Below, piece by piece: positions 1 through 8,959 of a DNA stretch of 64,000 bases (position 1 is the stretch's first letter; each line of letters starts with the position of its first letter). Under the pieces are notes generated by a model that was not told the origin of the DNA, did not search any database, and worked only from the letters and a program-made list of their open reading frames with translations. Position numbers and translations under genes: made by a program. Source of the DNA: Roseateles hydrophilus (GTDB taxonomy: Bacteria; Pseudomonadota; Gammaproteobacteria; Burkholderiales; Burkholderiaceae_C). The DNA lies in assembly GCF_026712245.1 (NCBI RefSeq), contig NZ_JAPPUY010000001.1:1178001-1242000 (forward strand). Reading direction: 5' to 3'.

Positions 1-490
1 CATCGCGTTCACGTCGCTGTCCAAGCGCTCCAACGTGCCCGGCCTGCGCTCGGGCTTCGTGGCGGGCGACGCGGCGCTGCTGAAGAAGTTCCTGCTCTAC
101 CGCACCTACCACGGCAGCGCGATGAGCCCGCTCGTGCAGGCCGCCAGCATCGCCGCGTGGAGCGACGAGACCCATGTGGTCGAGAACCGCGCGCGCTATC
201 GCCGCAAGTTCGCCGAGGTCACGCCGCTGCTGGCCGACGTGCTGGACGTGGCGCTTCCCGATGCAGGCTTTTACCTGTGGGCCGGCGTGCCGGGCGGTGA
301 CGACGTCGCCTTCGCCCAGGGCCTGCTCGCTCAATACAATCTGACGGTCTTGCCGGGCAGCCTGCTGGCCCGCCATGCCCACGGCAGCAACCCCGGCGCC
401 GGGCGCATTCGCCTGGCCCTGGTGGCTGACGAGGCCGAATGCCTCGAGGCCGCCCGCCGCATCGTCTCCTTCACGAAATCCCGCCCATGA
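1..490 (+). CDS. dapC: Succinyldiaminopimelate transaminase, C-terminal part (5' end off window)
   Basis: PLP-dependent class I/II aminotransferase of the lysine/diaminopimelate pathway, which makes N-succinyl-2-amino-6-oxopimelate exchangeable with succinyl-DAP using glutamate. Only the last ~162 codons are present, read in frame from base 2. The visible N-terminal SLSKRSN motif carries the Schiff-base lysine (bases 23-25), and GRIRLALV near the end supplies the conserved carboxylate-binding arginine. The stop TGA overlaps the dapD start (ATGA at 487-490), so the two are translationally coupled. The direct dapD neighbour makes DapC the best reading; the fold alone would also fit other class I aminotransferases. 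Confidence 0.9.
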   Translation, partial: IAFTSLSKRSNVPGLRSGFVAGDAALLKKFLLYRTYHGSAMSPLVQAASIAAWSDETHVVENRARYRRKFAEVTPLLADVLDVALPDAGFYLWAGVPGGDDVAFAQGLLAQYNLTVLPGSLLARHAHGSNPGAGRIRLALVADEAECLEAARRIVSFTKSRP

Positions 491-1311
491 ACACCGCAGA
501 ACTCCAAAGCACGATCGACCTCGCCTGGGACAACCGCGCCTCGCTGGACCCCGTCAACGCACCCGAGGTGCGCCAGGCCGTCGACCACGTCATCGCCGAA
601 CTGGACGCGGGCCGCCTGCGCGTGGCCACCCGCGAAGGCGTGGGCCAGTGGACCGTGCACCAGTGGGTCAAGAAGGCCGTGCTGCTGTCCTTCCGTCTGA
701 ACGACAACCGCCTGATGGGCGACAAGGACCTGACCTTCTTCGACAAGGTGCCCACCAAGTTCGCCGGCATGAGCGAAGCTGAACTGCGCGCCACCGGCGT
801 GCGCGTGGTGCCGCCGGCCGTCGCCCGTCGCGGCAGCTACCAGGCCAAGAACGTCATCCTGATGCCCAGCTACGTCAACATCGGCGCCTACGTCGACGAA
901 GGCACGATGGTGGACACCTGGGCCACCGTCGGCTCATGCGCGCAGATCGGCAAGAACGTGCACCTGTCGGGCGGCGTGGGCATTGGCGGCGTGCTGGAGC
1001 CGCTGCAGGCCAACCCGACCATCATCGAAGACAACTGCTTCATCGGCGCCCGCTCGGAGGTCGTCGAAGGCGTCATCGTCGAGGAGAACTCGGTCATCTC
1101 GATGGGCGTCTACATCGGTCAGAGCACGCCGATCTACGACCGCGCGACCGACACGGTCAGCTATGGCCGCGTGCCGGCGGGCTCCGTCGTGATCTCGGGC
1201 AGCCTGCCCAAGGACGGCGGCAACTACAGCCTGTACGCCGCCATCATCGTGAAGCGTGTCGACGCCCAGACCCGCTCCAAGACGAGCATCAACGAACTGC
1301 TGCGCGCCTGA
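487..1311 (+). CDS. dapD: 2,3,4,5-tetrahydropyridine-2,6-dicarboxylate N-succinyltransferase
   Basis: Transfers succinyl from succinyl-CoA to tetrahydrodipicolinate in the succinylase branch of DAP/lysine synthesis; cytoplasmic trimer. The 274-residue length is normal for the family. An N-terminal helical domain is followed by left-handed beta-helix hexapeptide repeats (about residues 100-240, e.g. [19 protein letters not shown] and the [11 protein letters not shown] segment). I chose the ATG at 487, which overlaps the dapC stop and gives the family N-terminus MNTAELQ, over an upstream in-frame ATG at 439 inside dapC. The usual partner dapE does not follow; a PilU-type gene starts two bases after the stop. 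Confidence 0.97.
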   Translation: MNTAELQSTIDLAWDNRASLDPVNAPEVRQAVDHVIAELDAGRLRVATREGVGQWTVHQWVKKAVLLSFRLNDNRLMGDKDLTFFDKVPTKFAGMSEAELRATGVRVVPPAVARRGSYQAKNVILMPSYVNIGAYVDEGTMVDTWATVGSCAQIGKNVHLSGGVGIGGVLEPLQANPTIIEDNCFIGARSEVVEGVIVEENSVISMGVYIGQSTPIYDRATDTVSYGRVPAGSVVISGSLPKDGGNYSLYAAIIVKRVDAQTRSKTSINELLRA

Positions 1312-1313
1312 GC

Positions 1314-2477
1314 ATGGCCACCAGCGGCAACATGGAGCGCATCCTGCGGCTGATGGCCGACAAGGGTGCGTCGGACTGCTACCTGTCGGCCAACATGCCG
1401 GTGCTGATCCGTATCAACGGTCAGACGGTGCAGCTGTCCGATCAGCTCCTGACGCCGCCGCAGCCGCGCCAGCTGATTGCGGAGGTCATCGACCCCGCCA
1501 GCCTGTCCGAGCTGGACGCATCCGGCGAGCTGAACATGGCCGTGTCGGTCAGCGGCGTGGGCAGCTTCCGGCTGTCGGGCTTCCGCCAGCGGGGCTCGAT
1601 TGCGGGCGTGTTCCGGCACATCCCGCACGACATCCCGACCATGGAAAGCCTGGGCCTGCCGCCCATCCTCGGCAACATGATCAAGGAGAAGCGCGGGCTG
1701 ATCCTGATGGTGGGCGCCACCGGCACCGGCAAGAGCACCACGCTCGCCAGCATGCTGGAGCTGCGCAACCAGACCATGACCGGGCACATCCTCACCATCG
1801 AGGACCCGATCGAATACCTGTTCAGCAACAAGCGCTCGGTGGTCAACCAGCGCGAGATCGGCCGCGACACCGCGTCGCTGCAGATTGCGCTGAAGAACGC
1901 GCTGCGCCAGGCGCCGGACTGCATCCTCATCGGCGAGATCCGCGACCGCGAGACCATGACGGCTGCAATCAGCTACTCGCTGTCGGGCCACCTCGTGCTG
2001 GCCACGCTGCACGGCAACAACACCTATCACGCGCTGAACCGCATCCTGTCCTTCTACACGCCGGAGTCCCGCCCGGCACTGCTGAACGACCTGGCGGCGG
2101 GCCTGAAGGCCATCGTGTCGCAGCGCCTCGTGCGCGCCACGGCCGGCGGCCGCGTGCCGGTGCTGGAGATCCTGCTGAACTCCAAGCTGGTGTCCGAGCT
2201 CATCGAGCAGGGCGACTTCGCCGGTGTGAAGGAGGCGATGGAGAAATCCATCGCCGAGGGATCGCAGACCTACGAAGAGCATTTCGCCAAGCTCATCACC
2301 GACGGTGTCATCACCCGCGAGGAAGGCCTGGCCTTCGCCGACTCGCCCACCAACCTGCTGTGGCGGCTGCAGAACGACGCGCCCGGCGCGCGCCTCGTGA
2401 CGGCCCCGCGCAAGGAAGAGAAGGCTGGCGACGAAGCCAGCTTCACCGAAATCACCCTGGACGTCCGCGGCACTTGA
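1314..2477 (+). CDS. pilU: PilT/PilU-family type IV pilus retraction ATPase (PilU-like)
   Basis: Hexameric secretion ATPase that helps depolymerise type IV pilin during twitching; cytoplasmic face of the pilus machine. 387 residues. Walker A GATGTGKS at about 134-141, Walker B ILIGEIRD around 205-211 and the histidine box with ATLHGNN around 230-236 are all intact. The length and the C-terminus, which lacks the PilT AIRNLIRE-type motif, favour PilU over PilT. ATG at 1314 lies two bases after the dapD stop. No pilT or other pilus gene is in view, so it sits as a passenger in an amino acid operon. The next gene's TTG start overlaps its stop. Confidence 0.88.
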   Translation: MATSGNMERILRLMADKGASDCYLSANMPVLIRINGQTVQLSDQLLTPPQPRQLIAEVIDPASLSELDASGELNMAVSVSGVGSFRLSGFRQRGSIAGVFRHIPHDIPTMESLGLPPILGNMIKEKRGLILMVGATGTGKSTTLASMLELRNQTMTGHILTIEDPIEYLFSNKRSVVNQREIGRDTASLQIALKNALRQAPDCILIGEIRDRETMTAAISYSLSGHLVLATLHGNNTYHALNRILSFYTPESRPALLNDLAAGLKAIVSQRLVRATAGGRVPVLEILLNSKLVSELIEQGDFAGVKEAMEKSIAEGSQTYEEHFAKLITDGVITREEGLAFADSPTNLLWRLQNDAPGARLVTAPRKEEKAGDEASFTEITLDVRGT

Positions 2478-3334
2478 AACTCATCGACTGCATCGACACC
2501 CAAGCCGCCCGCCTCGCCCAGGCGGGCTTGTTTTTTGGCCATGGCACGACCAACGCCTTCGACGAGGCGGCCTGGCTGGCCTTGTGGCGCCTGGGCCTGC
2601 CACTGGACGCGCTGGACGAGCACGAGGCCCGCGAGCTGACCGACGCCGAGCTGGCGGCCATCACGGCGCTGGTCGACCAGCGCATCAGCACCCGCAAGCC
2701 CGCCGCCTACCTGACCGGCGAGGCCTGGCTGCAGGGCGTGCCGTTCACCATCGACGAGCGCGCCATCGTGCCGCGCAGCTTCATTGCCGAACTGATCGCC
2801 GACGCCAGCATCGACCCCTGGCTGAACCCGGCCAGCCGCCGCGTGCTGGACCTGTGCACCGGCAACGGCAGCCTGGCTGTGCTGGCGGCGATGGCGTGGC
2901 CCGAGGTGGCGGTGGATGCACTGGACCTTAGCGTCGACGCGCTGGCCGTGGCGAAGCTGAACGTCGAGCGACATGGCCTGGCGTCCCGCATCCGCCTGCT
3001 GCAGGGCGACGGCCTGGCCGGCGCCGATGGCCGCTACGACCTCATCCTCTGCAACCCGCCCTACGTCAACAGCGCCAGCATGGCCGCCCTGCCTGCCGAG
3101 TACCGCGCCGAGCCCGAGCTGGCGCTGGCCGGCGGCACAGATGGCATGGACTTCATCCGCGAGCTGCTGCGCGCCGCGCCTGCCGCGCTGAACGACGACG
3201 GTGTGCTGGTGCTGGAGATCGGCAACGAGCGCACGTTCTTCGAGGCGGCATTTCCAGCGCTCGAAGTCGTCTGGATGGAAACCTCCTCCGGCGCCGACCA
3301 GGTGCTGCTGGTGACGAAAGAAAACCTGCTGTGA
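2474..3334 (+). CDS. prmB: 50S ribosomal protein L3 N5-glutamine methyltransferase
   Basis: SAM-dependent methyltransferase that methylates the conserved glutamine of ribosomal protein L3. 286 residues. The N-terminal segment (LAQAGLFFGHGTTNAFDEAAW) is characteristic of PrmB rather than the release-factor enzyme PrmC. SAM motif I appears as VLDLCTGNGS and the catalytic NPPY motif as LCNPPYVN. I chose TTG at 2474 because it overlaps the previous stop (TTGA) and gives a family-like N-terminus; no ATG lies close enough to replace it. The stop overlaps the GTG start of the next gene. Confidence 0.92.
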   Translation: MKLIDCIDTQAARLAQAGLFFGHGTTNAFDEAAWLALWRLGLPLDALDEHEARELTDAELAAITALVDQRISTRKPAAYLTGEAWLQGVPFTIDERAIVPRSFIAELIADASIDPWLNPASRRVLDLCTGNGSLAVLAAMAWPEVAVDALDLSVDALAVAKLNVERHGLASRIRLLQGDGLAGADGRYDLILCNPPYVNSASMAALPAEYRAEPELALAGGTDGMDFIRELLRAAPAALNDDGVLVLEIGNERTFFEAAFPALEVVWMETSSGADQVLLVTKENLL

Positions 3335-5277
3335 TCACTCTCCGCGACATCACCCTGCGCCGTGGCGTCAAGGTCGTCCTCGACAACGCCTCTGCCACGC
3401 TGCAGCCCGGCGAGAAGATCGGCCTCGTCGGCCGCAACGGGGCCGGCAAGTCCAGCCTGTTCGCGCTGCTGACCGGCCGCCTCTCCAACGACCGCGGCGA
3501 GGTGGAAGTGCCCAAGCACTGGCGCCGTTCGGAAGTCGCCCAGAACATGCCCGAGACCGACGACGGCGCGACCGACTACGTGCTGCAGGGCGACCTGACG
3601 CTGGTGGCTGCCCGTGTGGCGCTCGCCGAGGCCGAGGCCGCCGAGGACGGCCACGCGATGGCCGATGCGCATGCCGCGCTGGCCGATGCCGGCGCCTTCG
3701 ACGCCCGCTCGCGCGCGCGGGCGCTGCTGATGGGCCTGGGCTTCAAGACCGAGCAGCTCGACGCGCCGGTCAACAGCTTCTCCGGCGGCTGGCGCATGCG
3801 CCTGCAGCTGGCCCGCGCGCTGATGTGCCCGGCCGAGCTGATGCTGCTGGACGAGCCCACCAACCACCTGGACCTGGACGCCCTCGTCTGGCTGGAAGCC
3901 TGGCTGCAGCGCTATGACGGCACGCTGATCATCATCAGCCACGACCGCGAGTTCCTCGACGCGATCACCAAGGTCACGCTGCATCTGGATGAAGGCAAGC
4001 TGGTGCGCTACGGCGGCAACTACACCAGCTTCGAGACCCAGCGCGCCGAGCGCATGGTGTTGCAGCAGGCGGCTTACGCCAAGCAGCAGGAAAAGGTCGC
4101 CCACCTGCAGAAGTTCATCGACCGCTTCAAGGCCAAGGCCAGCAAGGCCAAGCAGGCGCAGAGCCGCGTGAAGGCGCTGGAGCGCATGGAGAAGCTGGCA
4201 CCGGTGCTCGCATCGGCCGACTTCAACTTCGAGTTCCGCGAACCGCTGAACCTGCCCAACCCGATGCTGATGTTCGATGAACTCAGCGCCGGCTACCGCA
4301 CCGATGAGGGTGACAAGATCATCGTGCGCGGCGTGGACCGCTCCGTGCTGGCCGGCCAGCGCATCGGCATCCTGGGCGCCAACGGCCAGGGCAAGTCCAC
4401 ACTGGTCAAGACCATCGCCCGCGCGCAGTCGCCGATGGGCGGCAAGCTGACCGAGGGCAAGGGCCTGTCCATCGGCTACTTCGCGCAGCAGGAGCTGGAC
4501 GTGCTGCGCCTGGACGAAGGGCCGCTCGAGCACATGGTGCGCCTGGCCCGCGAGGTCGGCCCTCAGGGCCGCGAGCAGGAGCTGCGCGACTTCCTCGGCC
4601 AGTTCCGCTTCACGGGCGACATGGTCAACCAGCAGGTCGGCAGCCTGTCCGGCGGTGAGAAGGCACGCCTCGTGCTGGCCATGCTGGTGTGGCAGCGGCC
4701 CAATCTGCTGCTGCTGGACGAACCGACCAACCACTTGGACCTGAACACCCGCGAGGCGCTGTCGCTGGCACTGAACGAGTTCGAGGGCACGGTGATGCTG
4801 GTCAGCCACGACCGCGCGCTGCTGCGCGAGGTCTGCGACGAGTTCTGGCTGGTGGCCGACGGCAAGGTCAAGCCCTTCGACGGCGACCTGGACGACTACC
4901 AGCGCTGGCTGCTGGAGCAGAGCAAGGAAGCCGCCCGTGCGGCCAAGAAGCAGCCCGCTGCCGCGCCTGCGCCGGTGGCCGCCCCGAAGGCCGCTCCGGT
5001 CCCGGCGCCCCGCGAGGACCGCAAGGCCTCTGGACAGGCGCGCGCCAAACTTGCTGAGCAAACCCGCCCGCTGCGCAAGGAGATGGAGGCCATCGACAAG
5101 CGCATGCACGCACTCGCCGAGGAACGTGCCGGCATCGAAGCGCAATTGGCCGACGGCGCCGCGGCATCAGCCATTGCCGAGATGGGCAAGCGACTGAAAG
5201 CGATTGCGGACCAGCTCGAAGCTGACGAGATGCGCTGGCTGGAACTGGGCGAGCAGATTGAGGCGATGAGCGCTTGA
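3331..5277 (+). CDS. ABC-F family ATPase (YheS/Uup-like)
   Basis: Soluble twin-cassette ABC protein of the ABC-F family, whose members act on ribosomes rather than in transport. 648 residues. First Walker A GRNGAGKS at 34-41, signature SGGWRMR, and LDEPTNHLD; second Walker A GANGQGKS near 349, signature SGGEKAR, and again LDEPTNHLD. The inter-domain linker is followed by an Ala/Pro-rich stretch and a charged coiled-coil tail (about 530-648), as in YheS and Uup. No membrane segment. GTG start at 3331 overlaps the prmB stop (GTGA). Which ABC-F subgroup it belongs to is not settled by eye; YheS is closest by length and layout. Confidence 0.88.
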   Translation: MITLRDITLRRGVKVVLDNASATLQPGEKIGLVGRNGAGKSSLFALLTGRLSNDRGEVEVPKHWRRSEVAQNMPETDDGATDYVLQGDLTLVAARVALAEAEAAEDGHAMADAHAALADAGAFDARSRARALLMGLGFKTEQLDAPVNSFSGGWRMRLQLARALMCPAELMLLDEPTNHLDLDALVWLEAWLQRYDGTLIIISHDREFLDAITKVTLHLDEGKLVRYGGNYTSFETQRAERMVLQQAAYAKQQEKVAHLQKFIDRFKAKASKAKQAQSRVKALERMEKLAPVLASADFNFEFREPLNLPNPMLMFDELSAGYRTDEGDKIIVRGVDRSVLAGQRIGILGANGQGKSTLVKTIARAQSPMGGKLTEGKGLSIGYFAQQELDVLRLDEGPLEHMVRLAREVGPQGREQELRDFLGQFRFTGDMVNQQVGSLSGGEKARLVLAMLVWQRPNLLLLDEPTNHLDLNTREALSLALNEFEGTVMLVSHDRALLREVCDEFWLVADGKVKPFDGDLDDYQRWLLEQSKEAARAAKKQPAAAPAPVAAPKAAPVPAPREDRKASGQARAKLAEQTRPLRKEMEAIDKRMHALAEERAGIEAQLADGAAASAIAEMGKRLKAIADQLEADEMRWLELGEQIEAMSA

Positions 5278-5283
5278 CGCTGC

Positions 5284-5643
5284 TCAGGCGGCCAGCGCGG
5301 CCGCCAGCGTCAGCGCGCCGGGCAGCGCCTGCACGAACAGGATCTTGCGCGACGCGGTGGCTGCGCCAAACACGCCAGCCACCACCACGCAGCCCGCGAA
5401 GAAGATCATCCAGGGCCGGCCCGTGACCGCGCCCTGCATCACGCCCCAGGCCAGGCCCGCGGCCAAGAATCCGTTGTACAGCCCCTGGTTGGCCGCCAGC
5501 GCCTTGCTCTGCTCGGCGAAGTCCGCCTTCAGCCCGAAGGCCTTGCGGCCCAGCGGCTTGGTCCAGAAGAACATCTCCAGCACCAGGATGTACACGTGCA
5601 GCAGCGCGAGCAGCGTTGCAAGCACCAAAGCCAGGGTCTGCAT
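5284..5643 (-). CDS. DUF1304 family small membrane protein
   Basis: 119-residue, very hydrophobic protein with about four predicted membrane helices. The N-terminal HVYILVLEMFFWTKPLGRKAF motif and NQGLYNGFLAAGL are DUF1304 family hallmarks. Function is unknown. It is divergent from ohrR across a 118-base gap that holds an OhrR-type palindrome, so it may share peroxide control; that is inference. It converges on the ABC-F gene with only six bases between the stops. Confidence 0.85.
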   Translation of the reverse strand: MQTLALVLATLLALLHVYILVLEMFFWTKPLGRKAFGLKADFAEQSKALAANQGLYNGFLAAGLAWGVMQGAVTGRPWMIFFAGCVVVAGVFGAATASRKILFVQALPGALTLAAALAA

Positions 5644-5731
5644 GTCCCTCTCCTCTTGAAGTTGAATTGACGCGCATGGTCGCAGACCGCCGGCGCACCG
5701 GCTGTCACCAGAAAGACCATTTTGATTGTGT

Positions 5732-5744
5732 GCAATTTAATTGC
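5732..5744. promoter_or_regulatory. Putative OhrR operator
   Basis: Perfect 13-base palindrome GCAATT-T-AATTGC, 18 bases before the ohrR ATG in an AT-rich patch. The AATT-centred symmetry matches operators of the organic-peroxide sensor OhrR (a CAATT/AATTG core). It lies between ohrR-ohr and the divergent DUF1304 gene. Confidence 0.7.
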
Positions 5745-5761
5745 CACCTACATTCCTAGCC

Positions 5762-6259
5762 ATGCCACGCCGCAAGCCGACCACCGCAGCCGACGCCGCC
5801 CCTGGCGCTGACCCGCGGGCGCAATGGTTGCAACTGGATCGCCAGCTGTGCTTCGCGCTCTACAGCAGCTCACTGGCCATGACCAAGCTCTACAAGCCGC
5901 TGCTGGCACCACTGGGCCTGACCTACCCGCAGTACCTCGTGATGCTGGTGCTGTGGGAGACCGACGGCCTGGCCGTCGGGCAGCTCGGCCAGCGGCTGTC
6001 GCTGGACTCCGGCACCCTCACCCCGTTGCTCAAGCGACTGGAGCTGCTGGGCCACATCGAACGGCGCCGCGCGCAGGACGATGAGCGCCGCGTCGACATC
6101 CTGTTGACGCCGGCCGGCCGAAAACTTCGCAAGCAGGCGCTGGACATCCCCGGCAAGCTTGCCTGCGCCAGCGCCTGCGAGCTCAGCGAGCTCGCCTCAC
6201 TGACCACGCGCTTGCACGCGCTGCGCGAGCAGTTGACGGCGGCCAGCGGCTCGCGCTGA
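5762..6259 (+). CDS. ohrR: Organic hydroperoxide resistance transcriptional regulator, MarR family
   Basis: Thiol-based MarR-family repressor that senses organic hydroperoxides and releases the ohr promoter. 165 residues from ATG at 5762; an upstream in-frame TTG at 5741 lies inside the operator and was rejected. The sensing cysteine is Cys30 in [14 protein letters not shown], the classic OhrR context. The winged helix-turn-helix covers about 60-125, including [16 protein letters not shown] and the DERR wing. ohr follows 59 bases downstream, so the pair is probably one autoregulated operon. Confidence 0.93.
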   Translation: MPRRKPTTAADAAPGADPRAQWLQLDRQLCFALYSSSLAMTKLYKPLLAPLGLTYPQYLVMLVLWETDGLAVGQLGQRLSLDSGTLTPLLKRLELLGHIERRRAQDDERRVDILLTPAGRKLRKQALDIPGKLACASACELSELASLTTRLHALREQLTAASGSR

Positions 6260-6318
6260 GTGCCTCAACGACTTCTCAACGTTTCCGCTTCCCTTCCACC
6301 CCGACCCAAGGAGCCCAC

Positions 6319-6753
6319 ATGGCCATCGAGAAAGCCCTCTACACCGCCACTGCCACTGCCACCGGCGGCCGCGCCGGCACTGCCAAGTCATCCGACGGCG
6401 CCCTGGATGTGGCGCTGTCCACCCCAGCCCAGTTGGGCGGCGCAGGCGGCCCCGGCACCAACCCGGAGCAGTTGTTCGCGGCCGGCTATTCGGCCTGCTT
6501 CATCGGCGCGATGAAGGCCGTGTCGGCCCGCCAGAAGATCGCACTGCCGGCCGAGGTCAGCATCACCAGCGACGTCGCCATCGGCCCGCACGCCAACAAG
6601 CCCGGTGCCTTCGGCATCCAGGTCGACATGAAGATCTCCGTGCCCGGCATGGACCGCGCCCAGCTGGAAGCCCTCGTGGCGACGGCGCACGAGGTCTGCC
6701 CCTACTCCAATGCCACCCGCGGCAACGTGGATGTCACGCTGACCATCGTCTGA
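6319..6753 (+). CDS. ohr: Organic hydroperoxide resistance protein (OsmC/Ohr family peroxidase)
   Basis: Thiol peroxidase that reduces organic and lipid hydroperoxides, using lipoyl proteins as reductant. 144 residues. The two catalytic cysteines are Cys60 (YSACFIGAM) and Cys127 ([11 protein letters not shown]), with conserved Arg18 and the PEQLFAAG segment carrying the partner glutamate. AAGGAG lies a few bases before the ATG. It lies downstream of ohrR on the same strand with no separate palindrome in the 59-base gap. Confidence 0.96.
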   Translation: MAIEKALYTATATATGGRAGTAKSSDGALDVALSTPAQLGGAGGPGTNPEQLFAAGYSACFIGAMKAVSARQKIALPAEVSITSDVAIGPHANKPGAFGIQVDMKISVPGMDRAQLEALVATAHEVCPYSNATRGNVDVTLTIV

Positions 6754-6798
6754 TGCGACGGTGCGCCCGAGCCGACCGAATCGGCGGGCGCACCCCAT

Positions 6799-7734
6799 TC
6801 AGTTGGCCAGCAAAGCCAGCATCAGCTCGATCCTGGCCTTGACCGGGCTCAATGCCCCCGCCGACGGCAACAGGCCGGGCAGCTCCATCACTGGCCCGGC
6901 ATCGCAGCGCGTGCTGCGAAGCACGCACACACCGGCGGCCTGCGCCTCTCGCAGCGCCGCCTCCAGCGGCCTGGCCAAGGTGCCGTTGCCCGTTCCGGCA
7001 GCCACGATGCCATCCACGCCCGCCGCCAGCAGCGCCTGCACGATGCGGCCATCAGCGCCGGCATGGTTCAGCACGATATCCACCCGCGGCCAGTCCGCTG
7101 CCGGCGCGGCGATGCGGGCCAGGCCCAGCGCCTCGCCTGCCGGCCAGCGGCCCAGCAAGCGCACCGCGCCCTCCTCCACCCGCGCTATCAGCGCGCCGTC
7201 AGTCGACTCGAAGGCATCGACGCGATAGCTGTGTGCTTTGCGCACCTGCACCGCGTCGTGCACGCGCCCAGCGAACGCGACGACGACGCCCGATGCGCCC
7301 GGCGTCGCCGCCACCTGCACCGCATCCACCAGGTTCTGCGGACCGTCCGGCACCAGCGCCGTCGCCGGACGCATGGCCGCCGTCAGCACCACCGGCTTGG
7401 CGGGGGCCAACACGCGGTGGAGCAGGTAGGCGGTCTCCTCCAGCGTGTCCGTGCCGTGCGTGACGACGACGCCACCCACCTCAGGCCGGTCCAGCTGCGC
7501 CCGCACTGCCGCGGCCAGCGCCTGCCAAGTGGCGATGTCCATGTCCTTGCTGTCAACCTGGGCCACCTGATGGGCTTCCAGCCGCCGCCCGGCCAGCGTC
7601 GGCACGGCGGCGAGCAAGTCCTCCACGCGCAGCTGCGCCGCCGTGTAGCCCACGCCATCCGCGGCGCTCTGCGCGGTGCCGGCGATCGTGCCGCCGGTGC
7701 CGAGAATGACGATCAAGGGCTCAAGGGTTTGCAA
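6799..7734 (-). CDS. Asparaginase family protein (L-asparaginase-like)
   Basis: Hydrolyses L-asparagine to aspartate and ammonia. 311 residues. Both catalytic threonine motifs are present: GTGGTIAGT (residues 12-20) and THGTDT (92-97); the lysine in LTAAMRP context and the DGPQN motif also fit. There is no signal peptide, so it is likely cytoplasmic despite a type II-like sequence. It diverges from lexA; the two LexA boxes lie 11-45 bases upstream of its start, so SOS influence is possible. Confidence 0.9.
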   Translation of the reverse strand: MQTLEPLIVILGTGGTIAGTAQSAADGVGYTAAQLRVEDLLAAVPTLAGRRLEAHQVAQVDSKDMDIATWQALAAAVRAQLDRPEVGGVVVTHGTDTLEETAYLLHRVLAPAKPVVLTAAMRPATALVPDGPQNLVDAVQVAATPGASGVVVAFAGRVHDAVQVRKAHSYRVDAFESTDGALIARVEEGAVRLLGRWPAGEALGLARIAAPAADWPRVDIVLNHAGADGRIVQALLAAGVDGIVAAGTGNGTLARPLEAALREAQAAGVCVLRSTRCDAGPVMELPGLLPSAGALSPVKARIELMLALLAN

Positions 7735-7744
7735 TTTTCAATTC

Positions 7745-7779
7745 CTGGATAAAAATACAGATACTGGATACACAACCAG
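7745..7779. promoter_or_regulatory. Two tandem LexA (SOS) boxes in front of lexA
   Basis: Box 1 at 7745-7760 reads CTGG-ATAAAAAT-ACAG; box 2 at 7764-7779 reads CTGG-ATACACAA-CCAG. Both fit the CTGT-N8-ACAG consensus with T-to-G (and A-to-C) changes at the inner arm base, and their spacing resembles the paired boxes upstream of E. coli lexA. They lie 20 bases before the lexA start and just upstream of the divergent asparaginase gene. Confidence 0.75.
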
Positions 7780-7798
7780 CTCAACAAAAAGGCCGCCC

Positions 7799-8467
7799 GT
7801 GCAAGACCAACCCAAGCTTACCGCCCGCCAACAGCAGATCTTCGACCTGGTCCGCAACGCGATCGAAAGCACCGGTGCGCCGCCCACGCGCGCCGAAATC
7901 GCTGCCGAGCTGGGCTTCAAATCGGCCAATGCGGCCGAGGAACACCTTCAGGCGCTGGCCCGCAAAGGCATGCTGGAGTTGGTGGGCGGCACCTCGCGCG
8001 GCATCCGGCTCAAGTCCGACACGCTCAGTGCCCTCAACCGAGCCCGCCAATTCAGCCTGCCCATTCCCAGTCTGGCGCAACTCACGCTGCCACTGATCGG
8101 CCGCGTCGCCGCCGGCGCCCCCATCCTGGCGCAAGAACACGTCGAGCAGACCTACACCGTCGAACCCAGCCTGTTCGCCAAGCAACCGGACTACCTGCTC
8201 AAGGTCAAGGGCATGAGCATGCGCGACATCGGCATCCTCGATGGCGATCTGCTGGCGGTGCAATCGGCCAAGGAGGCCCGCAATGGCCAGATCGTCGTCG
8301 CACGCGTCGGCGAAGAAGTGACCGTGAAACGCTTCAAGCGTGGGCCTGCGGGCATCGAACTCCTGCCCGAGAACGCTGATTTCCAGCCAATTGTCGTCAA
8401 CGAGGACGAGCACTTCAGCATCGAAGGCCTGGCCGTCGGACTGATCCGTGGGCACGGATTCAACTGA
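7799..8467 (+). CDS. lexA: LexA SOS repressor
   Basis: SOS-response repressor that self-cleaves when RecA filaments form. 222 residues from GTG at 7799. The N-terminal winged helix covers about 1-70 ([13 protein letters not shown] recognition region). The cleavage bond is Ala105-Gly106 (VAAGAPI), and the catalytic pair is Ser140 (KGMSMRD) and Lys177 (VTVKRF). GTG was chosen because it gives the family start [12 protein letters not shown]; upstream in-frame codons fall within the SOS boxes. It is autoregulated through the two boxes upstream and ends at a strong bidirectional terminator. Confidence 0.96.
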   Translation: MQDQPKLTARQQQIFDLVRNAIESTGAPPTRAEIAAELGFKSANAAEEHLQALARKGMLELVGGTSRGIRLKSDTLSALNRARQFSLPIPSLAQLTLPLIGRVAAGAPILAQEHVEQTYTVEPSLFAKQPDYLLKVKGMSMRDIGILDGDLLAVQSAKEARNGQIVVARVGEEVTVKRFKRGPAGIELLPENADFQPIVVNEDEHFSIEGLAVGLIRGHGFN

Positions 8468-8511
8468 GCCCAGCGTCAACGGCTCAAGCGGCCCAAGCTC
8501 ACCGAGATGAA

Positions 8512-8540
8512 AAAGGCCCGTGTCACCGACACGGGCCTTT
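8512..8540. terminator. Bidirectional intrinsic terminator between lexA and ssrA
   Basis: 13-base perfect stem (AAAGGCCCGTGTC / GACACGGGCCTTT) with a three-base ACC loop. On the plus strand it is followed by GCTTTT; on the minus strand by a run of T, so it can end both lexA and tmRNA transcripts. Confidence 0.9.
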
Positions 8541-8549
8541 GCTTTTGGA

Positions 8550-8922
8550 TGGTGGAGCCGGGGGGAATTGAACCCCCGTCCGCAAGCCATCACCGGGCAG
8601 ATCTACATGCTTAGCCGGCTGGTTTGAATCTCACGGTCAACTCGCGCAGTGGCACGCTAGCTTTCCCGCCAGTCACTGAATCTCACGCCTGACCGAGTGA
8701 CCCGGTCAGACGCCAGCCGATGTGAGTGACTTCTCAGCCTTGCCCCTTGCGGAACGCAGCCCGGCCCATCGGCCTGCCGTTGAGAAGCTCAACCGCAATT
8801 AAGCGGCGAGTGCGAACGTAGAGTCGTTTGCAGTTACTTTGTTTCCAGTGGTTTTACGAGCGGACTGGTGCTCGGCATGCCCTACTCCGGATCCGCACCC
8901 ACGTCGAAACCAGGTCGGCCCC
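8550..8922 (-). ncRNA. ssrA: Transfer-messenger RNA (tmRNA)
   Basis: Rescues stalled ribosomes. The 5' end GGGGCCG (minus strand, from 8922) pairs with CGGCTCC before the terminal CCA at 8552-8550, forming the acceptor stem. The T-arm GAATTGAACCCC-type loop is near 8568. The mRNA-like part encodes a tag read as ANDSTFALAA followed by TAA (around 8832-8800), ending in the expected ALAA degradation signal. About 373 bases, one-piece form. It is followed by the strong terminator at 8512-8540. Confidence 0.96.
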
Positions 8923-8932
8923 AGGACTGAGT

Positions 8933-8959
8933 AGTTTAGGCCAGACCGAGCAGCTTCAA
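8933..8959 (-). promoter_or_regulatory. Possible ssrA promoter overlapping the gph stop codon
   Basis: On the minus strand TTGAAG (8959-8954) and TAAACT (8938-8933) are 15 bases apart, ending about 10 bases before the tmRNA 5' end. The -10-like element contains the gph stop codon TAA. Spacing is slightly short, so this is a weak call. Confidence 0.35.

Noticed and set aside
5741-5761. TTG start for OhrR
   Set aside because: It lies inside the operator palindrome; the ATG at 5762 fits the family better.
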